This document shows positions 1 through 7,680 of a stretch of DNA of 9,867 nucleotides, one piece after another. Below the pieces are notes generated by a model. The model did no database searches. It saw nothing but the letters and a program-made list of their open reading frames with translations, and was not told the DNA's origin. Source of the stretch: Pseudomonadota bacterium (GTDB lineage Bacteria; Pseudomonadota; Alphaproteobacteria; Rhizobiales; Xanthobacteraceae). The position numbers were made by a program, and so were the translations under genes. The DNA lies in contig JAEZEY010000421.1 of the NCBI GenBank assembly GCA_023432845.1, positions 1 to 9,867 of the forward strand. The letters run 5' to 3'. The first letter of the stretch is position 1; each line of letters starts with the position of its first letter.

Positions 1-472
1 CCTGCGCGCCCTTCGCTTTCAGCTCTTCCGCCGCCTTGCGAACCGCTTCGACATCGACTGCGGTGCGGATGGTGCCGTCGGCGAGCGTGCGCTCGTCGAC
101 TTCAAGGCGCAGATCGCGGTCGGCGATGGGCGTGAAGTTGCCCCACAGGCCCCAGGTCTGGCGCCGGTCGCGGCGGCGCATTTCCAGGACGTCGCGGAAG
201 CCGCGGGTGGTGATGACGCCGACGCGCGTGCCCTTGCGTTCGAGCAGCATATTGGTCCCGACCGTGGTGCCGTGCACGATGGAGCCGAAGCTCGCTACGT
301 CGCCGAGCGCTTCCAGGCCCTGCATGAAGCCGGCCGCCTCGTTGCCGCGGTTCGACGGCACCTTGGCGGTGCGGAAGGCCCGCGCCGCCTCGTCGAACAG
401 GAACAGGTCGGTAAAAGTGCCGCCGACATCGACGCCGACAATGGCTTTCTTCTCACTCATCTTGTCACTCAC
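1..472 (-). CDS. hyuA: Hydantoinase A / 5-oxoprolinase-type subunit, N-terminal part (cut by window edge)
   Basis: The visible 157 residues are the N-terminal domain of the HyuA family, the nucleotide-binding subunit of ATP-dependent hydantoinases, 5-oxoprolinases and related acetophenone/acetone carboxylases. Seen: a glycine-rich ASKHA phosphate loop VGVDVGGTFTD (residues 12-22), the family hallmark HGTTVGTN followed by LLERKG (about 68-81), then VGVITTRGFRDVLEMRR (84-100). Full-length members are usually about 680-720 residues, so most of the gene lies beyond position 1. I chose GTG at 472: it overlaps the hyuB stop as GTGA and sits 8 nt after a strong GGAGGA. An in-frame ATG at 460 would shorten the protein by four residues and leave the Shine-Dalgarno 20 nt away. 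It is the last visible gene of the minus-strand cluster and should form a complex with HyuB. Family assignment is firm; the substrate (hydantoin, oxoproline, lactam or a ketone) is not determinable here. Confidence 0.93.
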   Translation of the reverse strand, partial: MSDKMSEKKAIVGVDVGGTFTDLFLFDEAARAFRTAKVPSNRGNEAAGFMQGLEALGDVASFGSIVHGTTVGTNMLLERKGTRVGVITTRGFRDVLEMRRRDRRQTWGLWGNFTPIADRDLRLEVDERTLADGTIRTAVDVEAVRKAAEELKAKGAQ

Positions 473-2208
473 GCGCGGGCTCCTCCGCGCAGCTTCGCCG
501 TGGCGCCGTCATCGACCGTGCCGTCGGCCTTGACCGCCACGCCGTAATCGCTCGCCGCGCTCTCGCGCGACACGTAGCCGAGCGCGACATCGCGGGCGAC
601 GCGGGCCGGCTCGCGCGTCATCGGATCGCCGAAGCCGCCGCCGCCCGGCGTCTCCAGCCGCACGCGCTGGCCGCGCTTGATGCGCACATCCGTGATCTTG
701 GAGACGAGATCGGGCGAGCGCTCGCCACTCTCGCTTTCGAAGAAGAAGCGGTTGAGCGCGGCGCTGTTGCCGCCATTGACGCCGAAGGGCGGAAACTTGC
801 CGCGCTCGCCGAGCAGGAACACGTCGGTGTCGCCTTCGTTCAGCGCTTCGATCTCGTAGATGGCGCCGCAGCCGCCGCGGTTGAGGCCGGGGCCGGCGGA
901 GTCCGGCCGCAACGCCCATTGCGTGAACATCACCGGATAGAGCGACTCCAGGATCTCCGCCGGCGGAATGGTCGCGGTCGAGATCGGGTTGTTGCCGTGG
1001 TTGAGGCCATCGCCTTCCGGATTGCCGCCGAGGCCGCCGCCGAAGAAGCAGAACATCACCCAGCGCTTGTGGTCCTGCCGCCAGCCGGCGAGCGACAGCG
1101 CGTTTATGGTGGCGTAAGGGCTGCCATTGGCGCGCTCCGGCGCCGCCTTGGCGAAGGCGCCGAACACGGTGTCGATGACGCGCAGAATGGTCTCGGTGTA
1201 GCCGCCGACGGGCTTGGGCGCCGAGACGCCGAGCAGCGTGGTGTCGGGAATGATGAACTCGATCGGCGCGAGGCATCCGGCATTGGCCGGCACGTCGGTG
1301 AACAGATGCTTGAGCGCGACATAGCAGCAGGCGACCGCCGTCGAGCGCGCGATGTTGAGCGGCCCCCGGCACGGCGGTGCCGAGCGCGAGAAATCGAGCG
1401 TCATGCGGTCGCCGGCGATGGTCAGATCGAGCGCGATGCGCAGCGGCTCGTCGCTGATGCCGTCATTGTCGAGGAAATCGTCATACGAATAGGTGCCGTC
1501 CGGCAGCGCCGCGATATTGGCGCGCATGAGCGATTCGGCGCGCGATGACAGCGCCTGCATGGCGGCTTCGACCGTTTCGTCGCCGTATTCATCGAGCAAG
1601 GCATGAACGCGCTGCTCGCCAAGCTGCAGTGCGTTTAGCTGGCCGTTGAGATCGCCCCAGTTCGACTGCGGCACGCGCGAATTGGCGGCGAGAATATCGG
1701 CGACATCCTGCTGGAACACGCCGGCTCGCACGATCTTCACCGGCGGCACACGGAAGCCTTCCTGGAAGCTCTCGGTCGCCTTGGCGTTGAAGTTGCCGGG
1801 CACGTTGCCGCCGACATCGAGCCAGTGGCCGACCGAGGCGAGCCAGGCGAACACCTTGCCCTTGCGCATCACCGGCCGCACCAGGCGGAAGTCGTTAAGG
1901 TGCGTGCCGCCGTCATAGGGGTCGTTGAAGAGATAGATGTCGCCCTCTTCCAGATCGCCCTGCGCCTTGGCCTTGTCGATCACCGCCTTGACGGCGAAAG
2001 CCATGGCGCCGACGAAGATCGGCAGGCCCGACGTGCCCTGCACCAAAGTGGCGCCGGTCTCGGCGTGATAGAGGCCGTGGCAGGCGTCATGCGCTTCGGC
2101 GATAATCGGATTGAAGGCTGAGCGGTAGAGCGTCGCGTCCATCTCATCGGCGATCTGGACGAGACGGCCGTTGAGTACCGCGAGCGTGACCGGATCCAGC
2201 GCGCGCAT
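469..2208 (-). CDS. hyuB: Hydantoinase B / 5-oxoprolinase-type catalytic subunit
   Basis: A 579-residue HyuB-family protein, the metal-dependent partner of HyuA in ATP-dependent hydrolysis of cyclic amides or in related carboxylations; cytoplasmic. Seen: family start LDPVTLAVL (4-12), AHDACHG (39-45), the metal-site-type block NDPYDGGTHLND (95-106), GHWLDVGG (127-134), a glycine-rich GGGLGGNPEGDGLNHGNN region (390-407), RPDSAGPGLNRGGCG (434-448) and the C-terminal hallmark TPGGGGFGDP (520-529). Length is usual for the family (about 520-600) and the gene looks intact. The start is ATG at 2208, whose last stop-codon neighbour gives a TGATG junction with the lyase gene. A GTG at 2241 would extend it by 11 residues into that gene without family support. 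The Shine-Dalgarno at 2208 is weak, so coupling to upstream translation is likely. The block is GHWLDVGG rather than the AHHADIGG type I know from classical members, pointing to a subfamily of uncertain substrate. Confidence 0.93.
   Translation of the reverse strand: MRALDPVTLAVLNGRLVQIADEMDATLYRSAFNPIIAEAHDACHGLYHAETGATLVQGTSGLPIFVGAMAFAVKAVIDKAKAQGDLEEGDIYLFNDPYDGGTHLNDFRLVRPVMRKGKVFAWLASVGHWLDVGGNVPGNFNAKATESFQEGFRVPPVKIVRAGVFQQDVADILAANSRVPQSNWGDLNGQLNALQLGEQRVHALLDEYGDETVEAAMQALSSRAESLMRANIAALPDGTYSYDDFLDNDGISDEPLRIALDLTIAGDRMTLDFSRSAPPCRGPLNIARSTAVACCYVALKHLFTDVPANAGCLAPIEFIIPDTTLLGVSAPKPVGGYTETILRVIDTVFGAFAKAAPERANGSPYATINALSLAGWRQDHKRWVMFCFFGGGLGGNPEGDGLNHGNNPISTATIPPAEILESLYPVMFTQWALRPDSAGPGLNRGGCGAIYEIEALNEGDTDVFLLGERGKFPPFGVNGGNSAALNRFFFESESGERSPDLVSKITDVRIKRGQRVRLETPGGGGFGDPMTREPARVARDVALGYVSRESAASDYGVAVKADGTVDDGATAKLRGGARA
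481..486 (-). promoter_or_regulatory. Shine-Dalgarno site that decides the hyuA start
   Basis: The minus strand reads GGAGGA 8 nt upstream of the GTG at 472, inside the last codons of hyuB. It is the strongest Shine-Dalgarno match at this junction and favours the overlapping GTG over the downstream ATG at 460. The site plus the GTGA overlap implies translational coupling of hyuA to hyuB. Confidence 0.65.
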
Positions 2209-3098
2209 CAGTTCTTGCCCGGCTTGTAGTCGGCGTACCACTTGCCGCGCTCCAAAGTCTCCGGCGTGCCGATCAGATCGTTGAGAGCGTTGAAGTCGAA
2301 CATGCGTTCGCGGAAGGCGTCAGTGGTGCCGTGGGTATTCAGCGTCGCATAGAACTCCTGCGCCGCTCTGGCGATGGCGCGGACGATGCCGCCGGGGAAG
2401 ATAACGAAAGAAAAGCCGATTTTTTCCAGCTCATGTGCCGGCACGATCGGCGTCTTGCCGCCCTCCACCATATTGGCCATCAGCGGCAGACCCTTGCCGA
2501 CGCGCTCGACGACGCGGGCAAGCTCACCGCGCTCGCGCGGCGCTTCGACGAACAGCATGTCGGCGCCGGCCTCGCGGTACATGGCGACGCGATCGACGGC
2601 GCTGTCGAAGCCCTCCACCGCCACGGCGTCGGTGCGGGCGATGATCAGGGTGTCGCGCGACTGGCGCGCGTCGACCGCAGCCTTGATCTTGCCGGCCATT
2701 TCCAGGGCCGGGATCAGCGCCTTGTCGTCGAGATGGCCGCAGCGCTTGGGGAAGTCCTGATCCTCGAGCTGGATGGCGCTGGCGCCGGCGCGCTCCAGGA
2801 GGCGTACCGTGCGCTCGACATTGAGGGCATTGCCGTAGCCGGTGTCGGCATCGACCACCAGGTAGGTGCCGACGCGATCGCGGATCAGCGTCACGGTATC
2901 GACCACTTCGTTCAACGAGACGAGCCCGATGTCGGGACGTCCGAGCTTGGTGTAGGCAATGGCCGCCCCCGAGACATACATCGCCTCGAAGCCCGCCTGC
3001 TCGGCGATGAGCGCCGTCAGAGGATCGTAGACGCCCGGCGCCACCAAAATCGGCGGCCGCGACAAGCGCGCGCGCAGGTTCTCATTCGACATCTTCAT
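2208..3098 (-). CDS. Isocitrate lyase / PEP mutase superfamily C-C lyase (2-methylisocitrate- or dimethylmalate lyase-like)
   Basis: A 296-residue TIM-barrel enzyme of the ICL/PEPM superfamily, which cleaves 2-hydroxy dicarboxylic or tricarboxylic acids by Mg-dependent retro-aldol chemistry, commonly giving pyruvate or glyoxylate. Seen: DADTGYG (83-89) with the Mg-binding aspartates, LEDQ (111-114), the lyase signature KRCGH (118-122) with catalytic Cys120, RTDA (155-158), FVEAP with Glu185, and Asn209. These line up, with a shift of about three, with C123, R158 and E188 of PrpB as I recall it. The catalytic set is therefore complete for a C-C lyase and unlike PEP mutase proper, which lacks the Cys motif. 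Length matches PrpB (about 295). ATG at 3098 overlaps the livF stop as ATGA; a second ATG is at 3092. Automatic annotation often calls such proteins carboxyvinyl-carboxyphosphonate phosphorylmutase, which is unlikely here. The substrate could be 2-methylisocitrate, 2,3-dimethylmalate, oxaloacetate or another 2-hydroxy acid. Confidence 0.9.
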   Translation of the reverse strand: MKMSNENLRARLSRPPILVAPGVYDPLTALIAEQAGFEAMYVSGAAIAYTKLGRPDIGLVSLNEVVDTVTLIRDRVGTYLVVDADTGYGNALNVERTVRLLERAGASAIQLEDQDFPKRCGHLDDKALIPALEMAGKIKAAVDARQSRDTLIIARTDAVAVEGFDSAVDRVAMYREAGADMLFVEAPRERGELARVVERVGKGLPLMANMVEGGKTPIVPAHELEKIGFSFVIFPGGIVRAIARAAQEFYATLNTHGTTDAFRERMFDFNALNDLIGTPETLERGKWYADYKPGKN

Positions 3099-3805
3099 AG
3101 TCCCAGATAGGTCCGTTTAAGCTCCGGATCAGCCGCGATCTCGGCGGCAGGTCCGGACATGACGAATTGGCCTTCGGCGAGGATATAGGCGCGATCCGCG
3201 ACCTCGAGGCTCTGCACCACATTCTGCTCGACCAGCAGAACCGACACGCCGTCGGCGTGGATGCGCTTGATCAGACCGAACAATTCCTCGACCAGCAGCG
3301 GCGACAGGCCGAGCGACGGCTCATCGAGAATGAGCAGCTTCGGCTCGGCCATCAGGCCGCGGCCGATGGCCAGCATCTGCTGTTCGCCGCCCGACAGAGT
3401 ACCGGCATATTGCGACGCGCGCTCGCGCAGCCGCGGGAAGATGTCAAACACCCGCTCCCGGTTCTGCGTCCGGCGCGGTTTGCCGCGGGCGTAGCTGCCG
3501 AGGTCGAGGTTCTCCACAACGGTCAGATTGGGAAATACCCGCCGGCCTTCCGGCACATGAATGAGACCTCGCGCGACGATCGCAGCGCAGTTCTCGCGCT
3601 CGATCGGCACCCCCTCGAAACGGATGGCGCCCGCCGCGGCGCGCAGCACGCCGGACAAAGTCCGATTCAGTGTCGATTTGCCGACGCCGTTCGAGCCGAG
3701 CACGGTGACGATCTCGCCGGCATTTACAATAAGGTCGAGGCCGCGCAGCACTTCTGTTTCGCCGTAGCCGGCGCGCAGCCCTTCGATGGTCAGCAGCGCG
3801 GTCAT
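3095..3805 (-). CDS. livF: Branched-chain amino acid-type ABC transporter ATPase LivF
   Basis: A 236-residue ABC ATPase, the LivF member of the HAAT (hydrophobic amino acid) importer family; it pairs with LivG beneath the LivH/LivM permeases at the inner membrane. Seen: Walker A GSNGVGKST (37-45), the LivF-typical HVPEGRRVFPNLTVVENL (83-100), signature LSGGEQQ (137-143), Walker B LLILDEPS (157-164) and the switch segment LLVEQN (190-195), where LivF proteins normally have Gln instead of the His. The C-terminal YLG ending is also typical. Length is normal. ATG at 3805 overlaps the livG stop as ATGA and follows AAGGTG by about 5 nt. It ends in a 4-bp overlap with the lyase gene, tying transport directly to catabolism. 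HAAT systems also carry amides, urea and aromatic or dicarboxylic acids, so LivF does not prove an amino acid substrate. Confidence 0.95.
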   Translation of the reverse strand: MTALLTIEGLRAGYGETEVLRGLDLIVNAGEIVTVLGSNGVGKSTLNRTLSGVLRAAAGAIRFEGVPIERENCAAIVARGLIHVPEGRRVFPNLTVVENLDLGSYARGKPRRTQNRERVFDIFPRLRERASQYAGTLSGGEQQMLAIGRGLMAEPKLLILDEPSLGLSPLLVEELFGLIKRIHADGVSVLLVEQNVVQSLEVADRAYILAEGQFVMSGPAAEIAADPELKRTYLGL

Positions 3806-4551
3806 GACGACACCTTGGCGAGCCGCGCCGCGGCGCCGTGTCCGAGATAGGCCTCGATCACCGCCGGGTCGGCGGCAACAGCGCCCGGCGTGCCTTCGGC
3901 GATGAGCCGGCCCTCGGCGAGCACGAAGACCTGCTCGGCGAGACTCATCACCGCCTGCATGACGTGCTCGATCATCAACACCGTGATGCCGCGCCCCTGC
4001 AGGCCGCGGATCACCGGGATGATGTCGCGAATTTCGGACGGGTTGAGACCCGCCAGCACTTCGTCGAGTAGCAGCAGCTTCGGCTCGGTCGCCAGCGCCT
4101 TGGCGAGTTCGAGCCGCTTGCGGCCGGCCACCGTCAAAGTGTCGGCCGGCGCGTCGAGCAGCGGTTCGAGACCCACTTCGCGCGCCACCGTCTCGGCCGC
4201 CGCCATTGCGTCGTCGCGGCGCGGATGCCGCAGGTAGGCGCCGACGCGAATGTTCTCGCGCACGGTCAGGCCGGCGAAAGGCTGCACGATCTGGAAGGTG
4301 CGGCCGATGCCGAGCCGCGCCAGCTTGTGCGACGGCTCGCCGGTGACCTCACGACCCTCATAGTAGATCTCGCCTTCGCTCGGCTTGAGGAAGCCGGAGA
4401 TAAGCGAGAACAAGGTCGTCTTGCCAGCGCCATTCGGGCCGATCAGCGCGGTGATGCTGCCTTCCCGCACGCTCATCGACACGCCGCCGACGGCGAGCAA
4501 ACCGCCAAACCGGCGCGATACGCCACGAACGTCGAGCAGCGGCTCAGCCAC
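3802..4551 (-). CDS. livG: Branched-chain amino acid-type ABC transporter ATPase LivG
   Basis: A 249-residue ABC ATPase of the LivG type, partner of LivF. Seen: Walker A GPNGAGKTT (38-46), the LivG marker GIGRTFQIVQPFAGLTVREN (81-100), Walker B LLLLDEVLAGLNP (159-171) with the following helix, and switch His196 in IEHVM. The ABC signature position reads LTVAGRKRLELAKAL (139-153) instead of an LSYGQQRRLE-like sequence; I recall comparable degenerate signatures in other HAAT ATPases, so it is odd but not evidence of a dead gene. The start is GTG at 4551, with GGAGGT 5 nt upstream, overlapping the livM end by 8 bp. LivG proteins from E. coli are about 255 residues, so the length is ordinary. Confidence 0.94.
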   Translation of the reverse strand: MAEPLLDVRGVSRRFGGLLAVGGVSMSVREGSITALIGPNGAGKTTLFSLISGFLKPSEGEIYYEGREVTGEPSHKLARLGIGRTFQIVQPFAGLTVRENIRVGAYLRHPRRDDAMAAAETVAREVGLEPLLDAPADTLTVAGRKRLELAKALATEPKLLLLDEVLAGLNPSEIRDIIPVIRGLQGRGITVLMIEHVMQAVMSLAEQVFVLAEGRLIAEGTPGAVAADPAVIEAYLGHGAAARLAKVSS

Positions 4552-5527
4552 GGGACACCTCCGCCGCAGGAACGCCGCCGCGCCTGAACTTCGCCAACAA
4601 CGTTTTTCGCAATCCGATGATGCCGCTCGGCGAGAACCAGACGACGCCGATCAGCACCATGCCGAACACGACGAGGTCGAGCCCCGGGGCATGGCCGGTC
4701 ACCAGCAGCGCCGCCTCGCCCAGCGCCCGCACCACCAGCGCGCCAACCAGCGGCCCGAAAATGGTTCCGGCGCCGCCGATGATCGGCGTCAGCAGCGCCT
4801 CGACCGAAATCCAGGTGCCGTAGGCGATGTTGGAATCGACGAACAGGAAATACTGGACGTAGAAGCAGCCGGCCGCCGCTGTGATGATGCCGGAAATAAT
4901 CATGGCACCGAGCTTGACCGTGAGCGCATTGACGCCGAGCGCGCGTGCCGCGTCCTCGTTCTCGCGCACCGCGATCAGCCAGGCGCCGAAGCGCGAGCGC
5001 TCGATTAGCCAGGTGACGACAAGCGCCGCTGCGACCAGCGACAGGATAAGCCAATAAAACACCGCCCGGCTCTGGAACTGCATCGCCGAGAACCGCATGT
5101 CGAGATTCACCAGCGTGCCGACACCGGCGCCGGTGATCGGCGCGACGCTGGCGACAATGCGCAGTACTTCGGCGAAAGCCAGCGTGACCAGCGCGAAATA
5201 CGAGCCGCGCAGGCCGGCGCGGAAGGCCAGCCAGCCGACGACCGTACCGACGATGGCACCGGCGGCCATGCCGCAACCAAAGGCCGGCCAGGCATTGATG
5301 CCATACTTCACCTGCAGGATCGCAGTGACATAGGCGCCGGTGCCGAAGAAGATGGCGTGGCCGAAGGAATACTGGCCGCCATAACCGCCGAGGATGTTCC
5401 AGCCCTGCCCGGCCAGCGCGATCATCAGCGTCACGACCAGAAAGTTGAGCACAACATTCGACTGCACGAACAACGGTACCGCCGCGAGCGCGGCAATGAC
5501 GAGAGCAACCGGCATAAACGACTTCAT
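4544..5527 (-). CDS. livM: Branched-chain amino acid-type ABC transporter permease LivM
   Basis: A 327-residue polytopic inner-membrane permease of the LivM type, forming the translocation pore with LivH. Seen: several hydrophobic spans (roughly 5-22, 27-42, 84-102, 157-175, 207-228, 250-270, 283-298), the LivM marker NILGGYGGQYSFGHAIFFG (44-62), the cytoplasmic coupling segment AVRENEDAARALGVN (186-200) that contacts the ATPases, GGAGTIFGPLVGA (251-263) and PSGIIGL (300-306). Length suits the family (usually 300-360; the E. coli protein is longer). ATG at 5527 overlaps the livH stop as ATGA and has GGAG about 7 nt upstream. The C-terminal basic tail is cytoplasmic. The gene appears intact. 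Confidence 0.95.
   Translation of the reverse strand: MKSFMPVALVIAALAAVPLFVQSNVVLNFLVVTLMIALAGQGWNILGGYGGQYSFGHAIFFGTGAYVTAILQVKYGINAWPAFGCGMAAGAIVGTVVGWLAFRAGLRGSYFALVTLAFAEVLRIVASVAPITGAGVGTLVNLDMRFSAMQFQSRAVFYWLILSLVAAALVVTWLIERSRFGAWLIAVRENEDAARALGVNALTVKLGAMIISGIITAAAGCFYVQYFLFVDSNIAYGTWISVEALLTPIIGGAGTIFGPLVGALVVRALGEAALLVTGHAPGLDLVVFGMVLIGVVWFSPSGIIGLRKTLLAKFRRGGVPAAEVSRG
4557..4562 (-). promoter_or_regulatory. Shine-Dalgarno site supporting the GTG start of livG
   Basis: The minus strand reads GGAGGT, five nucleotides before the GTG at 4551 and inside the 3' end of livM. This near-perfect anti-16S match justifies the non-ATG start and the 8-bp overlap. Confidence 0.65.
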
Positions 5528-6396
5528 GCCTTCGCTCCGAACAGACCCTGCGGGCGCACCAGCAGCACGACAATGAAGATGAGGAAGATGCCGACCTGCC
5601 CGAGCGAGTCGCCGAGGAACAGGCTGGACATACTCTCGACGACACCGATGGTCAGGCCGCCGACCAGCGCGCCCGGCACCGAGCCCATGCCGCCGAGCAC
5701 GACGATGGTGAAGGCGACCAGGACGAAGGCGTTACCCGCGCCCGGGTTGACATAATAGGTCGGGATCAAGAGGCACGCAGCGATGGCGACGCAGGCGGTG
5801 CCGAGGCCGAAGGTCACGGCATAGATATGGCCGACGTCGATGCCCTGAAGCTGGGCGCCGAGCTTCTCCTTGGCCACCGCGCGAATGGCGCGGCCGACGT
5901 CGGTCCATGTCATGATCAGCCACAGGATGACGGCAACGACGAACACGGCGACGAAACCGACGAGCCGCGGCACGGCGAGGAACGTGACGCCGAGATTGAT
6001 CGTCTCGAAGGCATAAGGCACGTCGATCGTGCGCGTATCGCCGCGGAAATTGAACAGCAACGCGTTCTCGATGACGACGGCCAGCCCGAGCGTCACCAGC
6101 AGCATGTTGCGGTCCTCGCCATGCGAGGCCGGGCCGATGACGAATCGTTGAATGCCATAGCCGAGCGCGAAGAAGATCGGTGCCAGAATGAACAGCGACA
6201 GATACGGATCGAGGCCCAGGGTCTTGAACGAAAAATAGGCCGCGAACATCGCCGCCGTCAGCAGCGCGCCGTGCGCAAAATTGATGATGTGCAGCACGCC
6301 ATAGATCAGCGTCAATCCAAGCGCGATCAGCGCATAGACCGCCCCGGTCATGAGACCGTTGAGCAGCACGGGAATGAGGATGACGGGCGACAGCAC
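5524..6396 (-). CDS. livH: Branched-chain amino acid-type ABC transporter permease LivH
   Basis: A 290-residue inner-membrane permease of the LivH type. Seen: the N-terminal family block GLTLIYGVLHIINFAHGA (27-44), about eight hydrophobic spans (for example 17-36, 66-84, 97-116, 145-163, 224-240, 268-281), the coupling-helix region TDVGRAIRAVAKEKLGAQ (165-182), VLGGMGSVPGALVGG (233-247) and the C-terminal RPQGLFG (281-287). Length matches the family. The start is taken as GTG at 6396. No clear Shine-Dalgarno precedes it and another in-frame GTG lies nine codons further in, so the exact start is uncertain by a few residues. Weak initiation here, together with the upstream hairpin, would lower permease synthesis relative to the binding protein. 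Confidence 0.93.
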   Translation of the reverse strand: MLSPVILIPVLLNGLMTGAVYALIALGLTLIYGVLHIINFAHGALLTAAMFAAYFSFKTLGLDPYLSLFILAPIFFALGYGIQRFVIGPASHGEDRNMLLVTLGLAVVIENALLFNFRGDTRTIDVPYAFETINLGVTFLAVPRLVGFVAVFVVAVILWLIMTWTDVGRAIRAVAKEKLGAQLQGIDVGHIYAVTFGLGTACVAIAACLLIPTYYVNPGAGNAFVLVAFTIVVLGGMGSVPGALVGGLTIGVVESMSSLFLGDSLGQVGIFLIFIVVLLVRPQGLFGAKA

Positions 6397-6415
6397 GATC
6401 GAAACTATGTCGATA

Positions 6416-6443
6416 GCGGGCGGCTCGCGACGGAGCCGCCCGC
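6416..6443 (-). promoter_or_regulatory. Intercistronic stem-loop between the binding protein gene and livH
   Basis: Perfect 11-bp inverted arms GCGGGCGGCTC (6416-6426) and GAGCCGCCCGC (6433-6443) enclose a 6-nt loop, in the only non-coding gap inside the cluster. On the transcribed strand the stem is followed by TATCGACATAG, not a T-run, so it is unlikely to be a full Rho-independent terminator. By analogy with other binding-protein operons it may protect the 3' end of the binding protein mRNA or cause partial termination, giving an excess of binding protein over permease. Confidence 0.7.
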
Positions 6444-6457
6444 CATCTCCTCCAAGA

Positions 6458-7678
6458 TCAGGTAACCGGGAACATCGGCTTGGCGTCGGCGAACTTCGCC
6501 GGCAGGATCACCTTGATGTCATTGCCCTGCACCTGCGTGTTGCACGGCGCAGCGCCCTGGTTCTGACCGTTGACGAACTTGGTCGGCCCGTACGGCATGA
6601 TGTGACCGGCCCAGGTCGACGAGGCGAGCGCTTCGTTGAGCTTGGCGCGGTCGGCGGAGGCGGCGCGCTCCAGGGCGTCGGCGACGAGGCCGACGCAGGC
6701 ATAGTTCAGATACACCTCGTAGGTGAAGAACTGGCCCTTGGCCTCGACCTTCTTTTTCAGGGCTTGCGCCTTGTCGCTCAGCGGATTGAACCAGTGATTG
6801 CAATCCATAATGCCCTTGGCGGCTTCCGGGAACTCCTTGACGAACTTGTAGGACGACGCCGCGCCGCCGAGCACCGAGTAAATGCCCTTCGGCTTGACCT
6901 GCTGCTGCTGCATGGTGCGGGCGAGCAGGACATACTCATTGTAGTAGTTCGCCGGAATGACGAGGTCCGGGTTCTGCGCCTTGATCTTCAGCACGATGGT
7001 GTTGAAGTCACGGGTCGGCGTCGGATGCGCGATGGTCTCGAGCACCTGGAAGCCGTGCTCCGGCAGCTTCGCGTTCAGGAGCTTGGCGAGGCCGCTGCCG
7101 AACAGCGAGTCCTCGTGCACGATCATCACCGTCTTGGCCGGCTTGCCGGCATTATTGTTGATCGCGACAAGGTTCTCGAGCGCCGTGTTGGAAATGACGC
7201 CGAAGCCGGGGCCGAAGCGGAACGTGTTCTTGAGGCCGCGGGTAACGATGTTATCGGCGACGCCGACGTCAACAACATAAGGCAGATCGTAACGCGCCGC
7301 CGCCTGCGTGGTGGCAAGACAGATGCCGGAGGCATAGCCGCCGACGATGCAGGACACACCGGCCGCGTTCATCTTTTCGACTTCGGCGGTGCCGCCGGCC
7401 GGGGTCGACTGTGCGTCACCGACGACAGGATCGAACTTGGCGCCGCCGAGCGACTTGATACCGCCGGCCGCGTTGATTTCCTCGATCGCCAGCATGGCGC
7501 CGAGCTGGCCCTGCGTGCCCGAGTAGGACAGCGGACCGGTTACCGGCTGCAGCACGCCGATCTTTATGGGCGCGCCTTGCGCGCGCAGCACCGACGGCAT
7601 GGCGATGGCTGCGGTGGCACCGAGCGCAGTGGTGGTGATGAACCGCCGGCGGCTCAGCGGAAATTTGGTATCAGTCAT
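6458..7678 (-). CDS. Tat-exported periplasmic substrate-binding protein of the Liv-type ABC transporter
   Basis: A 406-residue type-1 periplasmic binding protein (leucine/amide-binding family) that delivers ligand to LivHMGF. Seen: a twin-arginine signal with SRRRFI (9-14), a hydrophobic stretch (about 15-27) and a probable cleavage near LRAQG (31-35); then the mature start IKIGVLQPVTGPLSYSG (38-54), a typical ligand-pocket entry for this family, and AIEEINAAGGI (64-74). Further on are an ADAQS-like GDAQSTPAGG segment and a VIPANYYNEYVLLARTM segment of the second lobe. Length is usual (about 380-420). ATG at 7678 has GGGGAG 5 nt upstream. An in-frame GTG at 7684 overlapping the regulator's stop, with AGGAG 6 nt upstream, would add two residues and cannot be excluded. 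The ligand cannot be predicted: this family binds branched amino acids, amides, urea, aromatic acids and others. It is the first structural gene after the regulator. Confidence 0.93.
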   Translation of the reverse strand: MTDTKFPLSRRRFITTTALGATAAIAMPSVLRAQGAPIKIGVLQPVTGPLSYSGTQGQLGAMLAIEEINAAGGIKSLGGAKFDPVVGDAQSTPAGGTAEVEKMNAAGVSCIVGGYASGICLATTQAAARYDLPYVVDVGVADNIVTRGLKNTFRFGPGFGVISNTALENLVAINNNAGKPAKTVMIVHEDSLFGSGLAKLLNAKLPEHGFQVLETIAHPTPTRDFNTIVLKIKAQNPDLVIPANYYNEYVLLARTMQQQQVKPKGIYSVLGGAASSYKFVKEFPEAAKGIMDCNHWFNPLSDKAQALKKKVEAKGQFFTYEVYLNYACVGLVADALERAASADRAKLNEALASSTWAGHIMPYGPTKFVNGQNQGAAPCNTQVQGNDIKVILPAKFADAKPMFPVT

Positions 7679-7680
7679 GG

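Noticed and set aside
2209..2241. GTG at 2241 as start of hyuB
   Set aside because: It would add 11 residues inside the lyase gene that do not match the family; the ATG at 2208 begins right at the conserved LDPVTL region and forms a TGATG junction.
2208..3098. Naming the lyase carboxyvinyl-carboxyphosphonate phosphorylmutase or prpB
   Set aside because: The KRCGH motif with Arg155 and Glu185 marks a C-C lyase rather than a phosphonomutase, but no neighbouring prpC or prpD is present to support prpB specifically.
2331..3110. 259-residue plus-strand open frame opposite the lyase
   Set aside because: Antisense to the complete ICL/PEPM-family gene; composition is Arg/His/Asp-rich and lacks domains.
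4473..5645. 390-residue minus-strand open frame in another frame of livM
   Set aside because: Arg- and Cys-rich translation without family features, fully overlapping the well-supported LivM.
6416..6443. Rho-independent terminator after the binding protein gene
   Set aside because: The stem is good but is not followed by a T-run on the transcribed strand, so it is listed as an intercistronic hairpin instead.
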